A DNA stretch of 64,000 nt from Morinoia aosen (Eukaryota > Arthropoda > Malacostraca > Amphipoda > Talitridae), in assembly GCA_030386875.1 (NCBI GenBank), contig CM059579.1, positions 18,448,484-18,512,483 on the forward strand, in the 5' to 3' direction. Numbering within the stretch: the first letter of the stretch is position 1; each line of letters starts with the position of its first letter. Made by a program: the position numbers and the translations under genes. Below, piece after piece: positions 13,771 to 24,400 of this stretch. The notes beneath the pieces are model-generated. The model saw only the letters and a program-made list of their open reading frames with translations, did not search any database and was not told the DNA's origin.

Positions 13771-14289
13771 ACGACATGCAAAAATCTCGGCTTATTTAAC
13801 CCCTGCTCCAGCGAAGTCAGTATGCGCTAGACAACAAAATGGAACCTAGCAAAAGAATTTGGCTTTCAATATTGCTGGATAGGAAAGCGTACCCCAGAAA
13901 TTTCAGTGTGGATAAGCGAACGAAGTGTCGCAAGCATCTAAAATTTTTGAGCGGAGGCTCTGCTTTTTGAAGCTTTTTCTTTGGGATGCCTTCGTGATTT
14001 AAGCCAGTGCATGGACTGAGACATTGCAAGTCAAGAGAACGAGGAACACCAAACTTGGTAAGGTTTTTGAACTAACGCGTTTACGAATGGACAACCAAGA
14101 GCCCAAAGTTCTCTTCGCTTGCCGTAGCAGCCGTCATTTTCAAATTGCTTAAATCTTAACAGTAAATTTTATTTTATATATTAAAATTTCAGCGTTTGAA
14201 ACGCAAAACGCTACTCAAACTTCAACAAGTTTTAATCGCTGTAGAATTCAATTATGTCGCTATGAATGTTCACTTCAATATATACTAGT

Positions 14290-14322
14290 ATGTATATATA
14301 TATATATTTATATATATATCCT
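14290..14322. repeat. TA-rich microsatellite
   Basis: Run of alternating TA with interruptions (GTATATATATATATATTTAT...). No function is inferred. Confidence 0.85.
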
Positions 14323-15234
14323 ATTGGCGTACAACTTGTGTTTTTTTTTCGAACAACAGCAATACTGTGCACCGTGGGTACCGCCCTATTAAAAATTACA
14401 GGAGTGGCATCGGTGATTCTTGGGAGCGCTCCCAAATATGCATGGTTGTTTCATCCATACGTCTCCTATGAGGCAACTTCGAAGTGTCCACTTTATAGGC
14501 GTGCCTGCGCCTCTGTCCCAACCGGTGGCCACGCATGGCTCAGCATGGAGCACTACCGTCGCGCTCCCAAGGCGCGACCAGTTTTTCCTATTTACCATCG
14601 GAGAATCACGAGAGGCCCAGGATGGCCACCTCTTAATTTGATTTTAAAAAAACGGCTGCGCACAGCTGATTTCCCATTAGTCACTCTTTCCAACCGTCAC
14701 ACTGCTCCAACCGATTATAACCAGTTTGCCCTTGAATTACCTTAGTTCTTGCGCGATTAATCAATTCACCATAAGCAAACACGGTTTATAGCACAATAAA
14801 ACTGTACCAGAGTATGTAAATTAAATACATTCTTACTAATGTGCAGAAAATTTCATGGGTGCGTGTTCATTATTAAGCTGACATTATAGGGACATGTTTG
14901 TGACGTATAACTTATGCTTGAAGTTTTCGCAACGCAATAACTAAGGTAATTAATGGGCAACTGGCTATATTTGGTTGAGAAGCGTCAACGGTTGAATGTG
15001 CAATAGTGGGAAATCAGCTGTACGCAGCCTTGGAGGCGAAAGCCTGCAGGGAACAACATAAATGTACCTTGAAAAGAATATAGCAACAATACCCTAGGGT
15101 CGTTGAAAGAATATACTCGTAGCTATATATATAACAAAAACAATTATCGTCCAGCAGATTTTTCATCTTTCATTCCTAAAATTAGAAAGGAAAATAAAAT
15201 GACTTTACCTTGCCCGAGCTTAATTACACCGGCT
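14323..15234. other. GC-richer non-coding block with palindromes
   Basis: 14340-14740 is richer in GC and stays open over 159 codons on plus, but the peptide matches nothing I recognise. TTGGGAGCGCTCCCAA (14420-14435) is a perfect palindrome. GTCGCGC..GCGCGAC (14558-14578) is an inverted repeat around a second CTCCCAA. Confidence 0.5.
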
Positions 15235-15350
15235 ATTCATATACACACACTCCCCCACCTATCCCCACACACAAACCCTCCCCACACCCCCCTCCCACAC
15301 ACCTACCCCCATACCCACACACAACCCCCCCCCCCCCCTACACACACAAA
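15235..15350. repeat. CA/C-rich microsatellite with G-quadruplex motif
   Basis: A strand-asymmetric tract of C runs and CA dinucleotides including a 14-C homopolymer (15325-15338). At 15276-15296 four C runs of 3, 4, 6 and 3 are separated by loops of 1, 3 and 1 bases, so the minus strand carries a canonical intramolecular G4 motif. ORFs through it are low-complexity artefacts. Confidence 0.9.
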
Positions 15351-16093
15351 TATGTATCTGAACACATAGTTGATCACCTTCAAGAACGTCCTTCAATTCA
15401 AAGGTTGCTGAAGACTGACGAGGGAAAATTCAGGTTTGGTTTCCACATTTTGTTGTTTTTACATTGCTCACAGTGAGGTTTTGCCTTCACTACCAGCCCC
15501 ACCACAACGATGAATCGTCTAAAATATCAATTGACCGAGGTGGTGAAGCTAGCAGTGGGGTCCTTGCTCCGTTCATGCTCTTGAAATAATGACTCTACAG
15601 ACCAGCATTATACGTCTCTTCCATCTCTTGTTTCTTCTGACACCCTCACGTACTATACACCCTCACGTAATACACACTCGCACTGATAAACACTCTAACA
15701 CTACTGGAAACGTTTTAAATAATAGAGACACGATCCAGACATCTGTCTCGCACAACACCAACTTCAAAACTGAGGCGAAAGATGGCAACCGTCATTTCTC
15801 TCGAGAAAGATGGCAGGCGTCTCACCAAGAGGCCATCTGCACAAGTGGCCTCTGGTAGCAACATGGGAGAACTTGCTCGCATCGCGCTTATGAGTCGCGC
15901 CCTGGAAGTGTCAGAAGGGAAGAGGCCTCGGTTCGCTTAATACTCCTTTAATTCTCCGCTGTCTCCTTTAATCAACCATGCTACTCCCTTAATTTTTAAT
16001 AGGGCGGCGGTCGATGCCTTCGAGGGCCTATAATTCTCTCTTCAAGTGTTAAATGTCTGTCTTAGTTTTACAGTATATATCTGTCTGTCAGAA

Positions 16094-16195
16094 CAACACT
16101 TGTGCTATCCCTAGGCTATTTTGGTGTTTTACGAAGGCAAAAGTCAACACTTGTGCTACCACTTGGCTATTTCTGTTTTGCGAGCGCAAAAGATT
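16094..16195. repeat. 51-bp imperfect tandem duplication
   Basis: CAACACTTGTGCTA followed by TGGCTATTT- and AGGCAAAAG-like blocks occurs at 16094 and again at 16145, giving two diverged copies. Confidence 0.75.
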
Positions 16196-18079
16196 TCTGT
16201 CATAGACTCAATGAAGGATGAATGCTTATAATTACCTAACGCTGGCACCCGATGAGCCGCACTTAGTATTTACTCTTTTCGATCCACGGCCACCGCAACG
16301 TGAACTGCGACACATGTGTATATTTGATTCTTAACTCTTCGATTACTCAAACGTGGCAGCAATTGTTCCACAAAGGTGAAGAAACTGTATCTCCAATATT
16401 GGAATTTCAGTTTTTGCATATGTTCGAAACTATATTTTTACATATGCAAATAAAAACCAGACCCGTAAATCAGTCACACATAGAAGATTACCTTATTTAC
16501 CATGGAAAATACAGAGCAGAAACGAAAAGTTCGAGAAAATCATCCAACATGAAAATTTTTATGTTGATAGATTCAGAATAGTGCATGAATGACTTATTAA
16601 ACTGTTCATTAGGGCCAGGCTTCGAGCACTAAACATGCAGTACCGCGAACTATAGCATTGCCTGTGGAGTCCCTGAGGGACGATGGGACTGCACTTATAT
16701 CCTTCGGATGAGCGTAGATCTGAGAGAGTGCAACGTAGTCTTTTCACTTCATCGTGAAGTGAGAGAAGCGAATGCTGACAGCCTGCAATTTAGGATGATG
16801 GAAAATATACGTAAGGATTCAGAGATACTTGCCTTGCGGTGTGCCTCCTATAGGGAAGCATAATGTTTTGTGATAGCCTCTACGTCACAGTTATGCCCTC
16901 GTGCAGAGAGGCTGTTGGGATAAGGGAGGTTAGGTGACTCCGATGACAAGTTTACAGCTCTCAGAGGACGGCTAGAATTACGATGTTGGCCCAGCAGCTC
17001 TCCAGCAAATGGACGTTCAAACTTCACGACCATAATGATCGTGCTCAAATGCAAGTTTACGTAATGCCAGTCGATAAATTAATCTCAAGATCTTTTAAAT
17101 ACAGCACGTGTTCTGTCGTATGAAGTCCGTGTAAATTAGTGAGCGTCTCAGAAATGCTGCGTCTCATTGAATAATTATTTTCACGCATGCATGAATACCC
17201 TTTGATGTAAACGAGCAATCTTTCTTGCCGTGACAGATGAAAACCAGAAAGTAAATGGGCCATCGTTTGTTTACAATAATTCGAATAACAATGCTCAGAT
17301 GTTTGTAGCCCTGGGTCATTTTCAACCTCTATTTTGTAAGGAATTGGTGTTGACGACTGAATAAACTTTTCTTCAGTTCGTGAAACACATGTGCAAACTT
17401 GCAAATATGAAAAGTATTGTATTCCTACTATCTATATCACACGAAGATAGCTTTTGCCGCTCAAATATTCGCGTGGGCAGAACACAAATTTCATCTTTAC
17501 GGCGATGACTAATTTAGAAGTACGGCTCATTATCGCCCAACCGCAGCTTACAACTGCAGAAATTACACATTAAACTGAACAACGCGCTCGACTGTTCTTG
17601 GCAGGTAATAATTGAGAGATCATTCCACGTAGATTTTTTGCATTAAAATCATAAAAAATTATTTTTCTACATCTTTGCACTGAAAGAAAATCAAAAAAGA
17701 CGGTGTAGTAAGAACGCAATAATAAAAACCACAAAAAATCTAACTCGGAATCGTGGTAAGGGGTAAGGTTGGATTAGTCTTGCATATATTCTACATCGCT
17801 TCACGATGTTACCAAATGATGCCATTGATTCAAACCAACGCCTATGCAGAGTACAAGATTAAAGTAGCTACTTGCTAACATTTCAAATATCTCAGGGCAT
17901 TAGTTACGGTGTTTTTGCCAATCTCAATTAAGCGTAAAATCCATCTCGCACTCGAATAAAATCGTCTCAGCTTTTCAGGTTTCACGATTTATTTTCTCTC
18001 GCACATCTCTTCCTCGCGCCTCATTTGCTCGATTTCTAACGGAAGCCTCAAGCTTGCTTGATAATTACCTATGAATGAC

Positions 18080-18106
18080 CGCTTTGATGAACAAGGTCAA
18101 TTACGA
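18080..18106. promoter_or_regulatory. Clustered TCF / nuclear-receptor / homeodomain-like sites
   Basis: GCTTTGATGA (TCF/Pangolin-like), ACAAGGTCA (extended nuclear-receptor half-site) and CAATTA (homeodomain core) lie within 27 bp. Each alone is expected often by chance. Confidence 0.2.
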
Positions 18107-19180
18107 CACGAACAGAACTTGGTTGAAGACTGGCACGTAAGTATTCGGTTCGCAGATTTTTATAGTTGCCCTCCCAGTTTCTCATTTCGTCCCACACTTT
18201 GATAAAACTATGCGCTAGTGCTGCTTAATGTCCGTGTCAAGTTGGCGCACCTCCTAGCAGAAATCCCTCACGCACATTCTCGTCACGAACTGAAGTTCCA
18301 CACAAGTGCTGATTGCGTTGAAAATCGCGTGATCAGAATCACGATGGTCATCTGATCTTCAGCGACCAGTGTAAGCCCGCGCGAGCAAAAATGGAGTGAA
18401 CTTTCTCATAACTGCAATAAAAACTCAATGTGCCAAAAACTAAAATCCTATTATTGCACAACTACGTATTATGTACAACTACAAATTTTCCCTGATATGA
18501 ATCCGGAAGGTAAGGAATTAATGTAAAAAAGAACCAGAAACTAGGAGCCGGAGCAAATCAGCCCACAGGATGTAACACAAGAAGCCTTCATTCGTTTGAG
18601 AGGATGATGAGAAGGTACTCGCTAATGTGAGCATCATTAGGGCATCATGTGAAGCTTGTTATGCACGTCTCATCATGGGTCGTGTAGAGGTTTATGTTGC
18701 GAACACAGCGACGTGTGAATAATATATAATTCGATCTTACACACATCGTACCCCGCTGAGAACACGTGTGTAACAGATGCAAGAGAAATTGTTCGTATTT
18801 TGCAACATTTTGAGAATGAAGCAGGATTTGCAAGACTAGTAGAGAACTTTCCGTGAAATTGCTTTCACTTGACCAACGAATATAATAAGATAAGAATCGC
18901 GTTATAACTATCACAAACAAGAATCTGTTATGGGTTACGTACATAGCGTGCGTTTATACGTGAAAATTTGAGTTTTAAGTCGTAAGCAAATTTTCCGTGT
19001 TGGGCAATCATTGATAATTTCAGAAGGATGGGACACGTTATTAAGAAAGAACTTTCACATGATATGTTCTAAGTTAGAAAGATTCTTAGTCAAAATAGAA
19101 ATTTACTTACAGTTTTTAGTTGAAGTACACTCGTACTTTCGTGAAACGCAACTTCAGGTGGGTTCGTTTACAAAAAAACA

Positions 19181-19769
19181 TCATAGCAGAACCTTCACAA
19201 ACGTCTTAGGAGAACCTTCAAAAACGTAATAGCAGAACCTTCAAAAACGTAATAGCAGAACCTTCAAAAACGTCATAGCAGAACCTTCAAAAACGTCATA
19301 GCAGAACCTTCAAAAAGGTCTTGGGAGAACCTTCAAAAACGTGTTAGGAGAACCTTCAAAAACGTCATAGCAGAACCTTCAAAAACGTCATAGCAGAACC
19401 TTCAAAAACGTCATAGCAGAACCTTCAAAAACGTCATAGCAGAACCTTCAAAAACGTCATAGCAGAACCTTCAAAAACGTCATAGCAGAACCTTCAAAAA
19501 CGTCATAGCAGAACCTTCAAAAACGTCGTAGCAGAATCTTCAAAAACGTCGTAGCAGAACCATCAAAAACGTCTTGGGAGAACCTTAAAAAACGTGTTAG
19601 GAAAACCTTCAAAAACGTCATAGCAGAACCTTCAAAAACGTCGTAGCAGAACCTTCAAAAACGTCTTGGGAGAACCTTCAAAAACGTGTTAAGAGAACCT
19701 TCCAAAACGTCATAGCAGAACCTTCAAAAACGTCATAGCAGAACCTTCAGAAACGTCTTGGGAGAACCT
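19181..19769. repeat. 23-bp minisatellite, about 25.6 units, with higher-order pattern
   Basis: Head-to-tail units of the type CATAGCAGAACCTTCAAAAACGT. The variant CTTGGGAG appears at 19320, 19573, 19665 and 19757, spaced exactly 11, 4 and 4 units, so the array holds register without indels. At the first three it is followed by a GTGTTAGGAG/GTGTTAAGAG-type unit. No coding frame survives, since 23 is not a multiple of 3. The flanks are ordinary AT-rich DNA. Confidence 0.97.
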
Positions 19770-20980
19770 ACACTGTCATCTGTGCTCAAGATTTATAAGT
19801 CTAATTCTAGTAAGCATACAAGCGCTGTGTTTGCACAGGTTAGGATTAAGGAGACTATATGAATGTTGACACTGACGTAGAGTTAAACAACACAAGGATC
19901 ACAGAACAGCGGCCGAATCGAGGCGTGATGACGGAAATCAGTCATTTGATCAAAAGGCGACCCAGGTAGCGGCCCAAGTCTCCTGGTCAGTTGACTACCG
20001 CCATAAAACAATTATCTGGTAAAAACAGACACAATATTGTGTCATAAAACTCAAGGAATGTGCGAACTGCCCAGGATTCATCGTTATATGCGCAAGCTCA
20101 ATGGTCTTCGAATAAAAATATTCCTGTCGTTTTTGAGCATCTAGTTCTTCGAAGTCAATTGAACAGTAAGTGGGTTTATTGGCAGGCTTTAGCGAGGGGG
20201 AAATTTTCCATTTTCCCAATGAATTATCCAACATACGATTATTATATAAAAAGATTACCGATCTAAATCAATAATGAAAAACATGAATCATTAATGTGCT
20301 GAAAGGTTGAATCAGGCCGAGTAACAAATTTAAGCTGGTGTAATTTTTGCCCCGACAGCAAGGAAAATTCGACCAAGTACGTACGAGCTGCAATGATATC
20401 TAAATTGTATTGAAAGAGTTCAGGCTTTATGTTCATGTGCGTGAGACATTCTATTCTTTTTACCACAAGTTGAAGATGCAGTCATTTACCTAAAGTTGCT
20501 TTCTCTCGTGGATAAACTAAGCACAAATCTGTCTGAGAGAACTTAGGTTGTCAAATAAAGCAGCATTTGTTTGTGGTCATTTATCAATGGGAATAAAAAT
20601 AAGAAATCATGAGAATTTCCTTCCATTCCTGACAGTGTGACGAATCCCAAATTATTTGTTAATGATGTTCTGAATATATTTACGTTAAGTACCGTTAGAA
20701 TAAACTTCACACGCAACAGCCGTGAAGCCACATTTCTGTTTCACAACAAAAGAACAAATTACAACCCCTCCAAAAAAGCTGCATTTCGTTTCAGATGGAG
20801 ATTAACAATTGCCGCAAAAAAGTCTGAAGTTATTCTGAAAGTGGCTCAATAAGTCGGATTCTCTCGTGGATCTATTTCGCCCTCAAGCTTTTGTGACCTC
20901 ATTTTGGAGAATGAGATGCCGATTAACTTTCTGAAAATTCAAAGAAGTAGGAGAAAAATCCTTCGTCGTGAAGTGATAAT

Positions 20981-21032
20981 TAAAAAATAATTTGAAGTGA
21001 TCACTAAATTGATCACTTCAAATTATTTTTTA
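20981..21032. repeat. Perfect inverted repeat: 23-bp arms, 6-nt loop
   Basis: The left arm 20981-21003 ends TTTGAAGTGATCA. The right arm 21010-21032 begins TGATCACTTCAAATT. The loop is CTAAAT. It would form a 23-bp uninterrupted stem in either strand or in RNA. Confidence 0.93.
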
Positions 21033-21113
21033 GGTTAGTTGAATTCTGTTCCACATCTCGGCTCTTTCCTTCACATTTCCACATAAGCTTTTTTTAACGC
21101 TCTTTATTACCAT

Positions 21114-21480
21114 TTACCACTTACTTTCTGTATCGTCTCCTTCCTCTCTCCTCTCTCTATAGTCCCCTCTTCCCCCTCGGCAAAGTCCCCTTTTCCCACC
21201 TCCTCTCGGCCGCCCGGCCCGCCCCACAACCCCGAGAGGAAACAAATAATGGTCGCAATAACGCAGTGGCAAAGTGGTCTCATAAATAACAGCGTGGCGC
21301 CCTAAACGTCTTCTCAGGCCCTCGATGATCAAGAAAGAACATCCCTTTAAAAAAAGCGTGGCTCGTTTTGCCTCTTTGCATTCATGGCGGAGGCATTGAG
21401 AGAGCTCTAGCGCCTCCACCCAGCGCGCGTCTGCAACATTTAAGCGAATGAATGAAGCCACCATGTCCACACCCTCAAAA
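21114..21480. promoter_or_regulatory. Candidate regulatory block: pyrimidine tract plus GC-rich DNA
   Basis: A ~110-bp plus-strand C/T tract (21125-21235, GAGAGAGG-type on the minus strand) is followed by unusually GC-rich DNA. A GCCAT core lies on the minus strand (ATGGC at 21384-21388), and TTATTTATGAG at ~21270. GAGA-factor and PHO-type motifs together resemble Polycomb/trithorax elements in flies, but the motifs are short and this is inference. A 118-codon minus frame here looks like low-complexity chance. Confidence 0.3.
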
Positions 21481-24400
21481 AAGTGACATTTTCTCTAGAA
21501 CTGGAATAATTACTCGCAGTTATAGTTTTAAGATCCCTGAGATAATTTCTTCCAACAGTCATGCATATTTATCAATGTATATTCGTTTACTTCGCTGAAT
21601 TTCTGTTTATTTATTTCCTTCATTTTTGAATACCTGCTTCTGTGCCAGAAACAAGCACTGGAAACATGTAACATAAATGGAGTAATAATATTTAAGCCTG
21701 ACCATGGTACCCATATACAGAGTGAGCTGAAGCTATGGTGGTTCATGGTCGTCATTTCTGCGTCATATTGACAGACCGTCAAGCTCAAGCGTGGAGATAT
21801 CCATGTCAGAGCAAATTGATTCTACTCTGTGAACAGACTTTGAAAATATTATCGTAAAAAAAGTAGTTCCAATAATCGCAAATAGGATTAAAGATACATA
21901 CACGAACTGTGACTGCAATATTGGCCCATTTGAAATACTGCATGTGTCCCACAGTATAGAAATTTTTCATGCCGACAGGAAAAGTTCTGATAATTCTCAT
22001 CTACGCAGCAGGCGCAATGAAGCAATGAATTAATGTGCGCAGCGGGACAGAAGGCCGAGTGTGAGAGATTTGTGTGTGGACATTACTTCACTTATTTGCG
22101 GCCCTGAGTACATCAGCTCGTGTTATGCAACACTCAGTCTGACTGTGCTCTCATTTGAAGGTCACTTTTGATATAACACAACATATACAAAAATTGCCCC
22201 ATGAATAAGGAGCTTACCTTTCGTTCATTATAGCGGAGGTACGATAATTTTCGTTATAATATATAGTAACGCCCTAGAGGCATAATTTATTCTATTCTAC
22301 TTTAGCCTCATTTTGGGGAAGTGTGTCAGTATACTTTTGTCTCACTACAGTATACTTTTGTCTCAATAATAATTAACTTCAGCTGCAAAATGAAATTCAA
22401 CAGAGCGATTGAGCAAAATTTGCTAGTTAGTTTTTTAGCTGAGTTCAGAGTTCACACTGAGCAATAAATTGTAAATGTAAATGCGTAGAAGCTGGAAAAT
22501 TAAAACAATAATTTTGCATTATGAGTTCATCCAAATTTCTTTACTTTGTGGAATGCGAATACAGCCGCTGCAGCTGCTGGAAAATTATATTTATACGTAC
22601 TCTAACGTCATTGTTGAGTTACTCGAAGTTTTCTTCTTATTGACGAGACCATCATCTGATATGAAGCTTGCTGGAGCTCTGAATAACAGAATTTATTGGT
22701 TTTGAGCTATGCAAGGCATTATTATCTGCCACAAGTTTCCCCCTGAGTTTCACGAGCCGAGTTCGATGTCTATCACAGGCAGCACAAGTGGTCGCTACAA
22801 CACAAACATTAAAAAATTGTATACTTGCACTAGCCACGCCGAGGGTAAATGACACGTTTGGATTCATGTTCACAAAATTCTGTAAAGCTGTCTTTGAATG
22901 TACCAGCCGCGTAGGTAGGGACAAGTATTGAAACTCGTAACTCAACACTCCCCGAGTGTCAGCTGCGGGTTGACGGCTGCATTTGAAGCTATAGAATTTT
23001 GTCAAAACGCGGCGCATTGCCGCAATAGAGATGGTTGTTTCAGGTCCACTTCATGACAGCTCAACTGCGTTCAAGGTTACCTTTTCAGATGAGCACCACC
23101 AGAACCACTGCATGACTTACGCTATAGCGATGGGATGTAGGATATTTTCTGTGATCAAAAAGACCAAATCATCTTCTGGAGAATGCGTGAACTCGCTTTA
23201 AATTTGTGTGTTGATAGAAGCTCACGGGTGATCAAATAAACATATTTCATCTCACAAATTCATTAGATGGGTTGGCTTTCGTGTTGGTGTGCAAGGCTTA
23301 AAATTCAAAACGGTGTAAGCACATTTCACACAATGAAGTCTAGACTGCACCAGCTGATACGCACTTGTCCAAACGCTGGCACAAAGCCACTGAGACGAAA
23401 ATATTGGAATAGACTAGTGACATCCGCAAGAAAGTATGAAAGAAATCCTTTGAAGTAAGACGACGAATGCAAAATATCTATTGCATTCATGTCATTGACA
23501 GAGCACCGACGTGCGCATGAGCTATAGAGCTGTTCTCACGTACGTCGCCGTTGCACTTGCACGAACGAATGCGCAAAAAAAAAACGACACCCAGTATTCA
23601 GACTAAGTAGGCATATCTTCTTTTGATGAAGATTCAAATTTGCGCACTCAAGAATTTATAAAATTGAAACGCTGAAGAATTATAGAGAAGATAGCAACAC
23701 GTAGGCTTACTTCGAACTGTTCTGCACTCCCCAGCGACAGCCACATACGCTGGCCGCTGCGCCGTTGGTGGTCTACAATAGCAGAACACGGGCAGTCAGT
23801 GCCTCTTTAACTTACGGGAAGTTCTTTGAACCAAGCAGTTTCACAGAACAGATCTCTCAATTGCGAGTGCCTCACACGCAGTGAGTGGAACAATTTCGCA
23901 CATTTCTCCGTTTCTCTGATGACCGGTTACTTCACATTAAAAGCAGATAATTTGTACGCTTTTAAAATTCTTTAAATTATCTGATATATTTCTTCAATTA
24001 AAATCGAAACTTATTAGCGTTGGAGCGAAGGAACATTGAGTTTGCATTTTACACACTCGATTGGTGGAGAGGTAATGTACAGTATATTTTTACAATGGTA
24101 GCGTCCCTTTTTCTGTAACAGAGGACACATTGGAATGAAAATGTGGGTTGCCTCGCTATAGTTCTCATTAATGACCCACGTTACTTGCGCTCCCACGCTG
24201 AATGCTCGAATGGTTAGCGACCTAGCGCTTAAACGAGGGATCAGTTGACTGTGTGGGAGTAATGTCCGTAGACTTGAGAACATTTTTTTTAGCTCATCTC
24301 AAAGCACGAACCGAACTTTTTTAGCTCATGTATAGTGTGTGTCCTTGAATGAACGCATACTGCCTAACACGTATCTTATATACGACATGTAATGTATTGC

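Noticed and set aside
14266-14745. 159-codon plus-strand frame
   Set aside because: It begins in TA microsatellite sequence (IYIYLYIY) and the rest matches no family I know. It overlaps an opposite-strand frame and is probably due to local GC content.
17057-17404. 115-codon minus-strand frame
   Set aside because: The peptide resembles nothing known. Length is within what chance gives over 64 kb.
19181-19769. CRISPR-like array
   Set aside because: The 23-bp units are contiguous with no spacers, in a eukaryotic intergenic region. It is a minisatellite.
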